DNA of 48,257 bases, taken from an uncultured Spartobacteria bacterium (GTDB taxonomy: Bacteria > Verrucomicrobiota > Verrucomicrobiia > Chthoniobacterales > Chthoniobacteraceae). The position numbers and the translations under genes were made by a program. Shown here piece after piece: positions 17,484 through 26,470 of this stretch; the first letter of the stretch is position 1, and the number at the start of each line of letters is the position of its first letter. The stretch lies in NCBI GenBank assembly GCA_903882875.1, contig CAIRYQ010000064.1:1-48257 (forward strand), written 5' to 3'. The notes below the pieces were generated by a model. That model ran no database searches and was not told the DNA's origin. It worked only from the letters and a program-made list of their open reading frames with translations.

Positions 17484-19082
17484 TCAGCGCCGGATGAGCG
17501 AGCGACCCGTCATCTCCGCGGGCTTCGCCACGCCGAGCATGTCAAGCAACGTCGGGGCAACATCCGCGAGGATGCCGCTGTCGAGCTTCACGCCCGCTGC
17601 GTCGTCGGCGACGTAGATGAAATGCACGAGGTTCGTCGTGTGCGCGGTGTTCGGCGAACCGTCGGGGTTGCGCATCAGCTCGCAGTTGCCGTGGTCGGCG
17701 GTGAGCAGCAGCTTGCCACCGAGTTCCAGTGTGCGCTCGACGAGCAGCCTGCACGCGACATCAATCGTCTCGACCGCGTGAATGCCCGCCTCGACCACGC
17801 CCGTGTGCCCGACCATGTCTGGATTAGCGAAGTTCACGATCACGAGGTCGAACAGCTCCAGCCTCCGCCGCACCTCGAACGCGAGATCCGGCGCACTCAT
17901 CTGCGGCATCATGTCATACGTCGGCAGCGGCGCTTCCTTGCCGTCCTTGCTGTAATTCTTCGGGCTCAGCGTGAGGTAGCGCGACTCGCCCTCGAACGGC
18001 GTGTCGCTGCCGCCGTTGAAGAAGAACGTCACGTGCGGGAACTTCTCGGTCTCCGCCGCGCGCAGTTGCTTCAGCCCCGCGTTGGCGACCACTTCGCCGA
18101 GAATGTGGTTCATGCTCGCGGGCAGGAAGACCGGCTTCACGCCGAGCGCCGCGTATGTCTCCTTGTATTCCGTCAGCGTATAGTAGCCCGCGAGCTTCGG
18201 CTTGCCCTCGGTCGCGAATCCGCTGAACGCCGGGTCCATGAACGCCTCGGTGAGCTGCCGCGCGCGGTCGGCGCGGAAGTTGAACCACAGCACCACGTCG
18301 CCATCGCGCATCCGCTGCTCGTTGGCGTGGGAGAAAATGATCGGCTGGAGAAACTCATCCCCGCGCGCGTCCGCCGGATACGCGGCGCGGATTGCCTCGC
18401 TCGGCTTCGCCGTGCTCACCGGCCCGCGCCCGAGCACGATGGCATCCCACGCGAGCTTGTTGCGCTCCCAACGCTTGTCGCGGTCCATCGCGTAGTAGCG
18501 CCCGATGACCGTCGCCACCTTCGCCGCAGTCCCCGCGATCCCCTGCTCCACCTCCGCCAGCGAATCCGTCCCGCTCGTCGGCGAAGTGTCGCGCCCGTCG
18601 GTGATCGCGTGGATGAGAATGTCCTTCACGCCCGCCGCCGTCGCCGCCTTGCACAGCGCGATGAGATGTTCCTGATGCGAATGCACCCCGCCATCGCTCA
18701 CCAGCCCGAGCAGGTGCAAGCGCCCCGCGGTTCCGTCCGCGCGCGGCGCGCACGCCTTCGCGAACGTCTCCACCAATACAGCATTAGTCGCGAACTCCCC
18801 GTCGAGGATCGCCTTGTTGATGCGCGTGAGATCCTGATACACGATGCGCCCCGCGCCGAGGTTGAGATGGCCCACTTCGCTGTTCCCCATCTGCCCGTCC
18901 GGCAGGCCCACGTCCATGCCGCTCGCGGAAAGGCGCGACTGCGGATACTTCGCGTAAAGCTGATCGTGGAACGGCGTGCGTGCGAGCAGTGTGGCGTCTC
19001 CGTTTTCAACCGCCTTCGCGCGGCCTCCCGGATTCACGCCCCAACCGTCACGGATGATGAGGACAACAGGCTTCTTGGACAT
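17484..19082 (-). CDS. gpmI: 2,3-bisphosphoglycerate-independent phosphoglycerate mutase
   Basis: The protein has 532 residues from ATG 19082. It interconverts 3- and 2-phosphoglycerate in glycolysis, using Mn2+ and a phosphoserine intermediate. Metal ligand Asp12 lies in IIRDGWGVNP. The catalytic serine is Ser68 in GNSEVGHLNLGAGR. Other family markers are VSDGGVHSHQEHL, AITDGRDTSPTSG, GRYYAMDRDKRWER, FNFRADRARQLTEA, NFANPDMVGHTG and LTADHGNCELM. Length fits the family. The long open frame on the opposite strand across this gene and lpxC is a high-GC shadow. Confidence 0.97.
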   Translation of the reverse strand: MSKKPVVLIIRDGWGVNPGGRAKAVENGDATLLARTPFHDQLYAKYPQSRLSASGMDVGLPDGQMGNSEVGHLNLGAGRIVYQDLTRINKAILDGEFATNAVLVETFAKACAPRADGTAGRLHLLGLVSDGGVHSHQEHLIALCKAATAAGVKDILIHAITDGRDTSPTSGTDSLAEVEQGIAGTAAKVATVIGRYYAMDRDKRWERNKLAWDAIVLGRGPVSTAKPSEAIRAAYPADARGDEFLQPIIFSHANEQRMRDGDVVLWFNFRADRARQLTEAFMDPAFSGFATEGKPKLAGYYTLTEYKETYAALGVKPVFLPASMNHILGEVVANAGLKQLRAAETEKFPHVTFFFNGGSDTPFEGESRYLTLSPKNYSKDGKEAPLPTYDMMPQMSAPDLAFEVRRRLELFDLVIVNFANPDMVGHTGVVEAGIHAVETIDVACRLLVERTLELGGKLLLTADHGNCELMRNPDGSPNTAHTTNLVHFIYVADDAAGVKLDSGILADVAPTLLDMLGVAKPAEMTGRSLIRR

Positions 19083-19367
19083 TGGAGCGGGGAGCAAAGC
19101 AGACGCACGCGGCGGCGCAAGCGCGGTGCGCGTCTGACGCATGCAATCGGAGCGATGAGGCGGCCGCTGCGGACGTCGTCCGTTGTGAAAGGCGACTGGT
19201 CTCCAGCTCCGCTCACAGGCGCGTGACCGGAAGCGCCAGCCACCTTTCACCAATCACCAGTCACAGCACCGAACTCACGCAATCGCACCGCCAACCGACG
19301 GCCGGCGAATCCCCCGCCCGCTTCCGTGCTTGAACAAAACGCGCCGTGCTGTGTCTCATCCGCGGCC

Positions 19368-20732
19368 ATGTCCAAACTTCCGTTCCTCTCGTGCGCCCTC
19401 GCATTCACATCGCTCGCGTTTGCTGATGCGCCCGCTGGTGCTCCGCATTCCGCGCTGAAGCCTCTCAATTTCACCGAATACGATTTGCCGAACGGCCTGC
19501 ATGTGATCCTGCACGAAAATCACGCCTCGCCCGTCGTCTCCAGCTACGTGCTCTACCACGTCGGCTCGAAGAACGAGCGGCCGGACCGGACGGGCTTCGC
19601 GCACTTTTTCGAGCACCTCATGTTCGAGGGCAGCGAGAACATCCCGCGCGGCACGATTGACAAGCTCGTCTCCGGTGCGGGCGGAAATCTCAATGCGAGC
19701 ACGGGCTTCGACAAGACGGACTACTTCCTCAACCTCCCGAGCAACCAGCTCAAGCTCGCGCTCTGGATCGAGAGCGAGCGCATGATGCACAACCGCATTG
19801 ACGAGACCGGCGTGGAGACGCAGCGCAAAGTCGTGAAGGAGGAACGCTCGATGCGCTACGACAACCAGCCGTACGGCTCGCTCTTCGAGAAGCTCGTCGG
19901 CTTCACGCTGAAGGACACGCCCTACGCGTGGACGCCCATCGGCTCGGTGCAGTACATTGACCAGGCGAAGATTGAGGAGTTCCGCGACTTTTGGAAAACG
20001 TACTACGTGCCGAACAACGCGACGCTCGCGATTGCGGGCGACATCAAAATCGAGGAGACGAAAAATCTGATCGCGGATTATTTCAGCGCAATCCCGAAAG
20101 GCGCGGAGCCGCCGCGCCCGAAGTTCGAGATCAAGGATCCGGCCGGCCCGCAGAAGCTCGTCGTGAAGGAGGAGAAAACTCCGCTGAACGCCTCGCTGCA
20201 CGTCTGGCATGCGTGTTCCGAGCGCGACCCGGATTCGTATGCGCTCGACATGCTTGCAAACATCCTCGCGAGCGGACGCAGCTCGCGCCTCTACCGCCGC
20301 CTCGTGGACAAGGAACAGGTGGCGCTCGCCGCGGAGGCATTCCCCGAGCTGTTTGAACTCACGGGCGTGGTCGGACTCTTCGCGACCGGCATCACGGGTG
20401 TTCCGCTGGAAAAGCTCGATGCGCTCATGACCGAGGAGATAGAGAAAGTGAAAGCCGAGGGCGTGTCTGAGGAGGAATTCGCAAAGGCGATGAACCAGAA
20501 GGAATCCGAAATCGCGAACGGCAACGGCTCGATGCTCGCCCGCGCGAAGAGCCTCGCCAACGCGCACGTCTTTGAGGGCGGCACCGACGAGGTGAACAGG
20601 CAGCTCGACCACTATCTCGCTGTGAAGCGCGAGGATCTGCAGCACGTCGCCAAAAAATACTTCGCCACCGACAAGGTGTTCATCCTGCACTACCCCGCGG
20701 CTGAACAGGGCAAGGCGCACGGTGACAAGTGA
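19368..20732 (+). CDS. M16 family zinc peptidase (active subunit)
   Basis: The protein has 454 residues from ATG 19368 with a signal peptide (LPFLSCALAFTSLAFADA). The inverted zinc-binding motif HFFEH is at residues 79-83 in GFAHFFEHLMFEGSENIP, with the downstream acidic ligand in VKEERSMRYDNQPYG. The R/Y pair typical of the second half appears in GRSSRLYRRLVDKE. The family is pitrilysin-like, similar to mitochondrial processing peptidase and to bacterial exported M16B enzymes that degrade peptides in the periplasm. It is followed after 72 bp by a second M16 gene that lacks the zinc motif. Together they probably form an active/inactive heterodimer. Confidence 0.93.
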   Translation: MSKLPFLSCALAFTSLAFADAPAGAPHSALKPLNFTEYDLPNGLHVILHENHASPVVSSYVLYHVGSKNERPDRTGFAHFFEHLMFEGSENIPRGTIDKLVSGAGGNLNASTGFDKTDYFLNLPSNQLKLALWIESERMMHNRIDETGVETQRKVVKEERSMRYDNQPYGSLFEKLVGFTLKDTPYAWTPIGSVQYIDQAKIEEFRDFWKTYYVPNNATLAIAGDIKIEETKNLIADYFSAIPKGAEPPRPKFEIKDPAGPQKLVVKEEKTPLNASLHVWHACSERDPDSYALDMLANILASGRSSRLYRRLVDKEQVALAAEAFPELFELTGVVGLFATGITGVPLEKLDALMTEEIEKVKAEGVSEEEFAKAMNQKESEIANGNGSMLARAKSLANAHVFEGGTDEVNRQLDHYLAVKREDLQHVAKKYFATDKVFILHYPAAEQGKAHGDK

Positions 20733-20804
20733 TGGGGATACCAACCCGCGCCGTCCGACATTTCACTCATCACCCATCCTATTTCACCTTTCATCCCGTC
20801 ACCC

Positions 20805-22217
20805 ATGATTCGCATCCTTCCACTCGCCGTCCTCTCACTCGTCCTAACGGCGAATGCCGACATTGACCGCACGAAAAAACCAGAGCCCGGCCCCGCGCCC
20901 GAGGCGGCATTCCCCGACTACGTCACGAAGACGTTGCCGAACGGCCTCAAGGTTTTCGTCATCGAGGACGACCGCAAGCCGACGATCACCATGCGGCTCG
21001 TGATCAAGGCCGGCGACGTGAACGACGCCGACAAGCACGGCACCGCAGGCTTCGTCGCGAGCCTGCTGAACCGCGGCACGACCACGCGCGACGCGCTTGC
21101 CTTTGCAAAGGCCGTGGACTCGCTCGGAGCGACACTGGAAGCCGGTTCGGGCGCCGATGCGATCAGCGTGAGCACGAGCGGGCTGACGAAGATCACCGAT
21201 CCGCTGCTCGAGCTTTTCGCCGACGCGGTGATCCATCCGGTCTTCGCGCAGGAGGAATTTGCGAAGGCGCAGAAACGCACGTATTCCTCGCTCACCGCGC
21301 AGAAGAAGGAGCCGCATTCGCTCGTCGCAAAACTGATGAGCGTGACGCTGTTCGGCGAGCATCCGTACGGGAAATTCACGACGCCCGAGAGCGTGAAGGC
21401 CATCACTCGCGACGACCTCGTGAAGTTTCACGCAACGTGGTTCGCGCCGAACAACGCGTCGCTTGCCATCGTCGGCGACGTGAAGGCCGCGGACATTTTG
21501 CCGAAGATCGAAAAGGCGCTCGGCGGCTGGGCGCGGAAGGACATCCCGGCGGTGCCGAAGACGGCCATCGCGCCCGTGACCGGCCTCACCATTCATCTGC
21601 TGGATCTCCCCGGCAGCGTGCAGAGCAACGTGATCGTGTGCCGCAACGGCCCCTCGCGCGCGGAAGCCACAGACCTGCCCGAAGTGAACGTGATGAACTC
21701 CGTGCTCGGCGGCGGATTCAGCGGACGGCTCTTCCAGAATCTCCGCGAGAAACACGGCTACACGTACGGCAGCAGCAGCGCATTCGGATACAACAGGGAG
21801 GCCGGCTATTTCCAGGCCACCGCCGAGACGCGCAACGACGTGACCGCGGCGGCCATCAACGAAATCCTCGGCGAGATCAACCGCATCAAAACCGAGCCCG
21901 TCGCCGCGCCCGAACTCGAACTCCAGCGGCAATACAACACCGGCAACTACCTGCTCTCGCTCGAAAACGCCGGCCGCGTCGCATCGCGCGTGCAGGACAT
22001 TGACCTCTACGGACTCGCGCCGGATTTCTACAAGACCTACGCGAAGCGCATGGCCGCGGTGACACCTGAAAAGGTGAAGGAGCTTGCGGAAAAATATCTC
22101 AGCACGAAGGACACCGCCATCGTAGTGGTCGGCGATGCGAAGCAGATCCGCGAGAGCCTGGAAAAAATCGGCAAAGTCGTGCTCTACGACACGGATTTGA
22201 AAGTCGTCAAGCCGTAG
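20805..22217 (+). CDS. M16 family protein without zinc motif (inactive partner)
   Basis: The protein has 470 residues from ATG 20805 with a short signal peptide (IRILPLAVLSLVLTANA). Where the active subunit has HxxEH, this one reads KHGTAGFVASLLNRGT, so neither the His nor the Glu ligands are present. The C-terminal half keeps the substrate-grasping region SVLGGGFSGRLFQNLREKHGYTYG, which is the R/Y motif of M16. This is the usual division of labour in paired M16B proteins. It is co-oriented with its partner and exported. Proteolysis by the pair is inferred; this subunit alone should be inactive. Confidence 0.92.
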   Translation: MIRILPLAVLSLVLTANADIDRTKKPEPGPAPEAAFPDYVTKTLPNGLKVFVIEDDRKPTITMRLVIKAGDVNDADKHGTAGFVASLLNRGTTTRDALAFAKAVDSLGATLEAGSGADAISVSTSGLTKITDPLLELFADAVIHPVFAQEEFAKAQKRTYSSLTAQKKEPHSLVAKLMSVTLFGEHPYGKFTTPESVKAITRDDLVKFHATWFAPNNASLAIVGDVKAADILPKIEKALGGWARKDIPAVPKTAIAPVTGLTIHLLDLPGSVQSNVIVCRNGPSRAEATDLPEVNVMNSVLGGGFSGRLFQNLREKHGYTYGSSSAFGYNREAGYFQATAETRNDVTAAAINEILGEINRIKTEPVAAPELELQRQYNTGNYLLSLENAGRVASRVQDIDLYGLAPDFYKTYAKRMAAVTPEKVKELAEKYLSTKDTAIVVVGDAKQIRESLEKIGKVVLYDTDLKVVKP

Positions 22218-22339
22218 CGTCCGACGGCAGGAGGCGGGCTGTTCTCCCACGCTGCCATGCACCGCACGCTTGCATTTCAAAGTGACCGCATCCTTTCGTC
22301 GGCGGCCACGGGAAAATGCCCGCTCCGCAGCGTTGCGCC

Positions 22340-23209
22340 ATGACGGGGATCTACCGCGGGCGCATCGCCCCGTCGCCGACCGGCCATCTCCACCTCGGCC
22401 ACGCGCGGACTTTTTCCATCGCGCAGCAGCGCGCCGAAGCCGCAAACGGCGCGCTGATCCTGCGCATGGATGATCTCGACGGCCCGCGCTGCACGGCGGA
22501 ATTTTCCGCCGCCGCAATCGAGGATCTGCGATGGCTCGGCCTGCGCTGGCACGAGGGGCCGGATGTCGGCGGCCCGCACGGGCCTTACACTCAGAGCGAG
22601 CGGATGCCGCTCTACATCGAAGCATTCGAGAGGCTGCGCGCGAGCGGCCTCATCTACCCGTGCAAATGTTCGCGACAGGATGTGCTCCGCGCACTCTCGG
22701 CTCCGCACGAGGGCGAAGAGGAGCCGCTGTATCCCGGCACCTGCCGCCCCGCGACGTCGATTGTCTCGACGGAAGATCGCGACGGCATCAACTGGCGCTT
22801 CCGCGTTCCCGACGGCGAGACGATCACCTTTCACGACGGAAATTTCGGCGAACAGCGCGCGATCGCCGGGCGCGACTTCGGCGATTTTCTCGCATGGAGA
22901 AAAGACGGCTTCCCGAGCTACCAACTCGCGTGCGCGGTGGACGACGCGCTCATGCAAATCACCGAGGTCGTGCGCGGCGCGGATTTGATCACGAGCACAT
23001 TCCGTCAGCTTCTCATCTTCCGCGCGCTCGGCCACACGCCGCCCGCATGCTTCCACTGCGAACTGATGACCGACGAAACCGGCACGCGCCTCGCGAAACG
23101 CAACGACGCCCTCAGCCTGCGCACGCTGCGCACACAGGGCCGCACGCCGGAGGATTTGCTCCGCGAGATGCGCGGTGCGCAACCGGGAAACAAATTGCCT
23201 CGCGCGTAA
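22340..23209 (+). CDS. gluQ: Glutamyl-Q tRNA(Asp) synthetase
   Basis: The protein has 289 residues from ATG 22340 (MTGIYRGRIAPSPTG). It is the catalytic core of a glutamyl-tRNA synthetase without an anticodon-binding domain, as in GluQRS, which attaches glutamate to queuosine in tRNA-Asp. The HIGH motif is HLGH at 18-21. The zinc site typical of this family is present: Cys108, Cys110, Tyr131 and Cys135 (YPCKCSRQD and LYPGTCR). The KMSKS equivalent is RLAKR in TGTRLAKRNDALSLR. Length matches GluQRS (about 290-310) and not full GltX. The next gene is an ECF sigma factor on the same strand. Confidence 0.92.
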   Translation: MTGIYRGRIAPSPTGHLHLGHARTFSIAQQRAEAANGALILRMDDLDGPRCTAEFSAAAIEDLRWLGLRWHEGPDVGGPHGPYTQSERMPLYIEAFERLRASGLIYPCKCSRQDVLRALSAPHEGEEEPLYPGTCRPATSIVSTEDRDGINWRFRVPDGETITFHDGNFGEQRAIAGRDFGDFLAWRKDGFPSYQLACAVDDALMQITEVVRGADLITSTFRQLLIFRALGHTPPACFHCELMTDETGTRLAKRNDALSLRTLRTQGRTPEDLLREMRGAQPGNKLPRA

Positions 23210-23261
23210 CGATTGCCCATCGTCTTCCGTCTGCACCCCGCCGCACTGCGAACGAGCCACG

Positions 23262-23879
23262 ATGAACGACGACCCCAGCTTCCAGGCCGACGCATCCGGC
23301 GATGACCCGGAGCGCGACATCCGCCTCATGGAAAAGGTGCGCGCGGGCGACATGGATGCCTTCCGCGAACTCGTCGAGGCACACCAGCAGCGCGTCATCG
23401 GCACCGTCACGCGGATGATCGGCGACCACAACGATGCCGAGGATCTCTCGCAGCAGATTTTCGTCCGTGTGTGGAAAAGCGCGCCGCGCTGGGAACCGAC
23501 GGCGAAATTCACGACGTGGCTCTACACGATTCTCCGCAACCTCGTCTTCAACGAATGCCGACGCCGCGCCCGGCACAAGACGATCTCGCTCGACGCCGCC
23601 GCGGACGACGAGGATCACCCGCAGCAATTCCCCGACGGCAACACCAAGGCCCCTGACACGACGATGCTCGACGAGGAGATGCAGGACGCCATCGAGCGCA
23701 GCATCCAGGAACTCCCCGAAGCGCAGCGCATGGCCGTCATCATGCGCCGCTACCAGGACGTGAGCTACGAGGAAATCGCCGAGGTGCTCGACCTCACCGT
23801 GCCCTCGGTGAAAAGCCTGCTCTTCCGCGCGCGCACCGAGCTTCGCGAGAAGCTGAGGCGGTATCTCGGGGATACCTAG
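23262..23879 (+). CDS. RNA polymerase ECF-type sigma factor
   Basis: The protein has 205 residues from ATG 23262. Region 2 is visible as LMEKVRAGDMDAFRELVEAH, DHNDAEDLSQQIFVRVWK and KFTTWLYTILRNLVFNECRR. Region 4 is QRMAVIMRRYQDVSYEEIAE followed by LTVPSVKSLLFRARTELREK, a helix-turn-helix. The acidic linker between them (DDEDHPQQFPDG) is family-typical. No anti-sigma factor gene follows: the next feature is tRNA-Ala and then a gene on the opposite strand. Its regulon cannot be read from here. Confidence 0.93.
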   Translation: MNDDPSFQADASGDDPERDIRLMEKVRAGDMDAFRELVEAHQQRVIGTVTRMIGDHNDAEDLSQQIFVRVWKSAPRWEPTAKFTTWLYTILRNLVFNECRRRARHKTISLDAAADDEDHPQQFPDGNTKAPDTTMLDEEMQDAIERSIQELPEAQRMAVIMRRYQDVSYEEIAEVLDLTVPSVKSLLFRARTELREKLRRYLGDT

Positions 23880-23930
23880 CCGATGCACAGGAGCCAGCCG
23901 CTCCGATGAGCCGTGCGCAAAAAATTCGCC

Positions 23931-23959
23931 TTGCAAACCGCACGCTGCATTCCCATGTT
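23931..23959 (+). promoter_or_regulatory. Possible promoter of tRNA-Ala
   Basis: TTGCAA at 23931-23936 and CATGTT at 23954-23959 are separated by 17 bp and end 17 bp before the tRNA. The -35 box is good and the -10 box weak, so this is a suggestion only. Confidence 0.3.
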
Positions 23960-23976
23960 CGCCGCCCGCTGCGAAC

Positions 23977-24052
23977 GGGGTCTTAGCTCAGTTGGTAGAG
24001 CGCCTCAATGGCATTGAGGAGGTCAGGGGTTCGAACCCCCTAGGCTCCACCA
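23977..24052 (+). tRNA. tRNA-Ala (anticodon GGC)
   Basis: The 76-nt tRNA folds as a full cloverleaf. The acceptor stem GGGGTCT pairs with AGGCTCC (with wobbles), the D arm is GCTCAGTTGGTAGAGC, the anticodon stem is CCTCA/TGAGG around the loop ATGGCAT, which gives anticodon GGC, and the T arm is AGGGGTTCGAACCCCCT. The CCA end is encoded at 24050-24052. It is a single tRNA with no partner nearby. Confidence 0.97.
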
Positions 24053-24197
24053 GTTCCGCACACGGGAGGAAAATGTCGGACGGAAGCGATCAAAACGCGA
24101 ACGCAATGCACACGGCGCCGTAAGCTGAACCAACCGCGGGACCGGATGATGCCCTTCCTGGATCGTGCAGCTCGTCATCCTTCCCGCGGATTTGAAT

Positions 24198-25313
24198 TCA
24201 ACCTTCGGCCCCTGCATTCGCAAAGCGGAACCCGAGCAGCGGCTCACCGGACGCGATGCCTTTTGAAAACGCCACCGCCTTGAACACCGTGCCCATCAAC
24301 TGCGGGTGCATGAGCGTCTGGAATGCGCGCCGCTCCGCAGCATTCGCGCCGTCCGCAAAGTGTTCGAGGCCGAGCGCGACCATGAAATGATGCTGATCCG
24401 TGAAGCTCGCGGGTTGCAGCCCGGCCGCGGTTCCCGCCTCGATCAGGCTGTCGAATTCCACATGCGCCGTAAGATCGATCTCACCGGGGCGCGCGAGCGG
24501 ATCGGACTCGCGCCGATGGCTTGAATACGCCGAGAGCGTCCCGGCGATCCGATCCGGCGCGTAGTATTCATGCCGCCGGAATCCGTAGTCCACCGCGAGC
24601 ACGAACCCCCGCTGCATCGTCGCCGCGACTTCGCGGATCCACGCGGCCGCGGCGAGATTCACCTCGGTCGTGTAGCCCTCCGGCAGCGGGCCGGGAATCC
24701 GCGCACACGCCTCGCGCAATTCGTCCGATGCAATCGGCGCATCCACAAACACCAGCCGTCCGTCCTGGGCGGTTATCACGCGCTCACACCACTCACCGCC
24801 CGTCCATCTCACGACATGCACCGGAAATGCATCCGGCAGCTCATTCGAGATGTGTACGCCCGCGGCGACACGGATCTCATCGAGCCCGCGCGACCATTCC
24901 AGTCTCGAGGCCATCGCCCGGAGTTGCTCCTGCTGCCGTGCCGCGAGCTTCGCAAATGGCTCCGCGATCCGGTAGCTCACCGCGGCAAGGCACTCAGGCG
25001 CGATCGCGTGCAATCCGCCGAGCACATCCGCCGCAAGCTCGCCGCCATGCGCGCCCTGCTCGATGATCGAGAAATCCCTCGGCTCGCCGAGCGCGCTCCA
25101 CATCCCCGCAATCTGCCTCGCGAGCAGCCGGCCGAAGAGCGGCCCCACGCTCACATTCGTGAAAAAATCCCCGCGCCGCCCGATCCGCGCACGCCCCGAC
25201 GCGTAGTAGCCGTGTTCAGTGTGATACAGCGCCAGCTCCATGAAGCGCCGGAACGACATCGGCCCGCACGCGGCAATCTCGGAAAAAATACTTGCGCTCA
25301 ATTCTGCTGGCAT
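24198..25313 (-). CDS. MidA/NDUFAF7-type class I SAM-dependent methyltransferase
   Basis: The protein has 371 residues from ATG 25313 (MPAELSASIFSEIAACGPMSF). Family markers are MSFRRFMELALYHTEHGYYA, GRRGDFFTNVSVGPLFGRLL, the SAM-binding loop IIEQGAHGGELAADVL, ISNELPDAFPVHVV, VLAVDYGFRRHEYY and the C-terminal MGTVFKAVAFSKG. The mitochondrial relative NDUFAF7 methylates an Arg of complex I. The bacterial substrate is not established. The gene stands alone between tRNA-Ala and the repeat-flanked toxin-antitoxin region. Confidence 0.9.
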   Translation of the reverse strand: MPAELSASIFSEIAACGPMSFRRFMELALYHTEHGYYASGRARIGRRGDFFTNVSVGPLFGRLLARQIAGMWSALGEPRDFSIIEQGAHGGELAADVLGGLHAIAPECLAAVSYRIAEPFAKLAARQQEQLRAMASRLEWSRGLDEIRVAAGVHISNELPDAFPVHVVRWTGGEWCERVITAQDGRLVFVDAPIASDELREACARIPGPLPEGYTTEVNLAAAAWIREVAATMQRGFVLAVDYGFRRHEYYAPDRIAGTLSAYSSHRRESDPLARPGEIDLTAHVEFDSLIEAGTAAGLQPASFTDQHHFMVALGLEHFADGANAAERRAFQTLMHPQLMGTVFKAVAFSKGIASGEPLLGFRFANAGAEG

Positions 25314-25469
25314 CGCCGTGCCAATGCTTGCGACACACTCGCGGGCGCAACAAAAAAGTGCTCGCGGACGGGATGGGGTGGAGCGGAAAAGCCGGACGTT
25401 CAAACTCTTTGAACAAGCATTTGGATTTGCCCGTCCGTGCCAAGCTGGTTTCGACACAGCCCTCATGCG

Positions 25470-25704
25470 GTTGCCCATGCGTCCGCCGCGGCAGCCGCCT
25501 CTCCGCCGCGCAAAACCCACCGCCCGTTTTTCCGCGCAAGACTTCCGCGGGAGACTTCGGGCTCGCGCAGGGGATCGCGTTCACGGAAGAGCACGCCCTT
25601 TTCCGTTTCCGGCCATTCCTTCACCGCTCCGATGATTTCGGCGGCGGTGCTCATGGCCCGAAACTCGGGCACGCGCTTGCCGTGAGCGGCAAGGGGATGA
25701 AAAA
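25470..25704 (-). repeat. 235-bp direct repeat, copy A (with small ORF)
   Basis: This segment matches 26471-26705 base for base at a constant 1001-bp offset, with seven substitutions by my count (about 97% identity) and no gaps. On the minus strand it contains a reading frame from ATG 25654 to 25463, beginning MSTAAEIIGAVKEWPETEK. That start resembles the first helix of small addiction-module antitoxins, while the rest (REPEVSRGSLARKNGRWV) does not. It may be a decayed antitoxin gene. The rest of 25314-25875 holds no other gene I can support. Confidence 0.75.
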
Positions 25705-25841
25705 ATTTGGGATTCGCGACGTGGAGCAGACCACCGAACTCCTCGCCCGCTTCGTCGAGAGCGCGACTGACGAGGATGACTTCGCACACAAGCTGTGAGG
25801 CGGCCAATCCCGTCCGCCCCGCCAGCCATCCATGTTGGGGA

Positions 25842-25869
25842 TTGAGCCCTGGAGTTCTTCCGCTATGCT
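25842..25869 (+). promoter_or_regulatory. Possible promoter of toxin-antitoxin operon
   Basis: TTGAGC at 25842-25847 and TATGCT at 25864-25869 are separated by 16 bp. The -10 box ends only 6 bp before ATG 25876, so transcription may start at or next to the start codon, giving a leaderless or near-leaderless message. No ribosome-binding site is seen before this ATG. Confidence 0.35.
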
Positions 25870-25875
25870 CGCGTC

Positions 25876-26094
25876 ATGATCGTCGAACGCATTCCCGAAG
25901 TTCTCGCTTTGCCGACTGAGCAGAAGGAGCTTCTTGCTGAAGAACTCTTGAACCAGGTCGTGCTGGAGAAGGAAAAAGATCCCGCCCTGCTGAATCTCCT
26001 GCGCCAGCGCCTCGCGGAACACGGGGCGGATCCGGCGGGCGGTGTGCCATGGGAGGAATTGCGTGACCGCCTGCTGAGTCGTCGGAATGGCTGA
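25876..26094 (+). CDS. Addiction-module antitoxin
   Basis: The protein has 72 residues: MIVERIPEVLALPTEQKELL, then AEELLNQVVLEKEKD and VPWEELRDRLLSR at the end. This fits the small 'addiction module component' antitoxins (TIGR02574 type), which are short helical proteins that wrap a RelE/ParE toxin and repress their own operon. It overlaps the toxin gene by 8 bp, as expected for a toxin-antitoxin pair. Confidence 0.82.
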   Translation: MIVERIPEVLALPTEQKELLAEELLNQVVLEKEKDPALLNLLRQRLAEHGADPAGGVPWEELRDRLLSRRNG

Positions 26095-26401
26095 GATCGT
26101 TTGGAAGCGGGGCGCGGAAGATGACTTGTTGCGCATTTTCGCGGAGCTGGAGGATTTCCGCGCCGGCTCCGGTGAGACCTTCACATTGAAGCTTGATGCC
26201 GTGTTGCAAAATCTCCGAAGCCATCCGGGCCTGGCGCCTGTCTTTGAACAGCCGATGCGGCGCCTTGTGGTCGGCAACACCGGCTATGGGGTCTTCTACA
26301 CGACGGAAGATCGCGGAATCATCATTCACGCTCTCATTCATCTCAGTCAGCACCCCGAAGGCATCCGGGCGAAAATCCGACGCCTGCTCGGCTTGGGTTG
26401 A
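26087..26401 (+). CDS. ParE/RelE family toxin
   Basis: The protein has 104 residues: AEIVWKRGAEDDLLRIFAEL, RAGSGETFTLKLDAVLQNLR, PMRRLVVGNTGYGVFYTTED and IIIHALIHLSQHPEGIR. This is the small alpha/beta fold of RelE/ParE toxins, which either cut mRNA at the ribosome or block gyrase; the target cannot be told from sequence. The start overlaps the antitoxin's last codons. The pair lies between two direct repeats at 25470-25704 and 26471-26705. Confidence 0.85.
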   Translation: MAEIVWKRGAEDDLLRIFAELEDFRAGSGETFTLKLDAVLQNLRSHPGLAPVFEQPMRRLVVGNTGYGVFYTTEDRGIIIHALIHLSQHPEGIRAKIRRLLGLG

Positions 26402-26470
26402 GTGAGAAAAACCGGGTGTGTCGGGGAACACCCTCATCCGGGCAGTTCCCGCGAGCGGCTTTCACGCGTC

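Noticed and set aside
17052-19226. 724-residue open frame on the plus strand
   Set aside because: It is antisense to lpxC-fabZ and gpmI, whose catalytic motifs are intact on the other strand.
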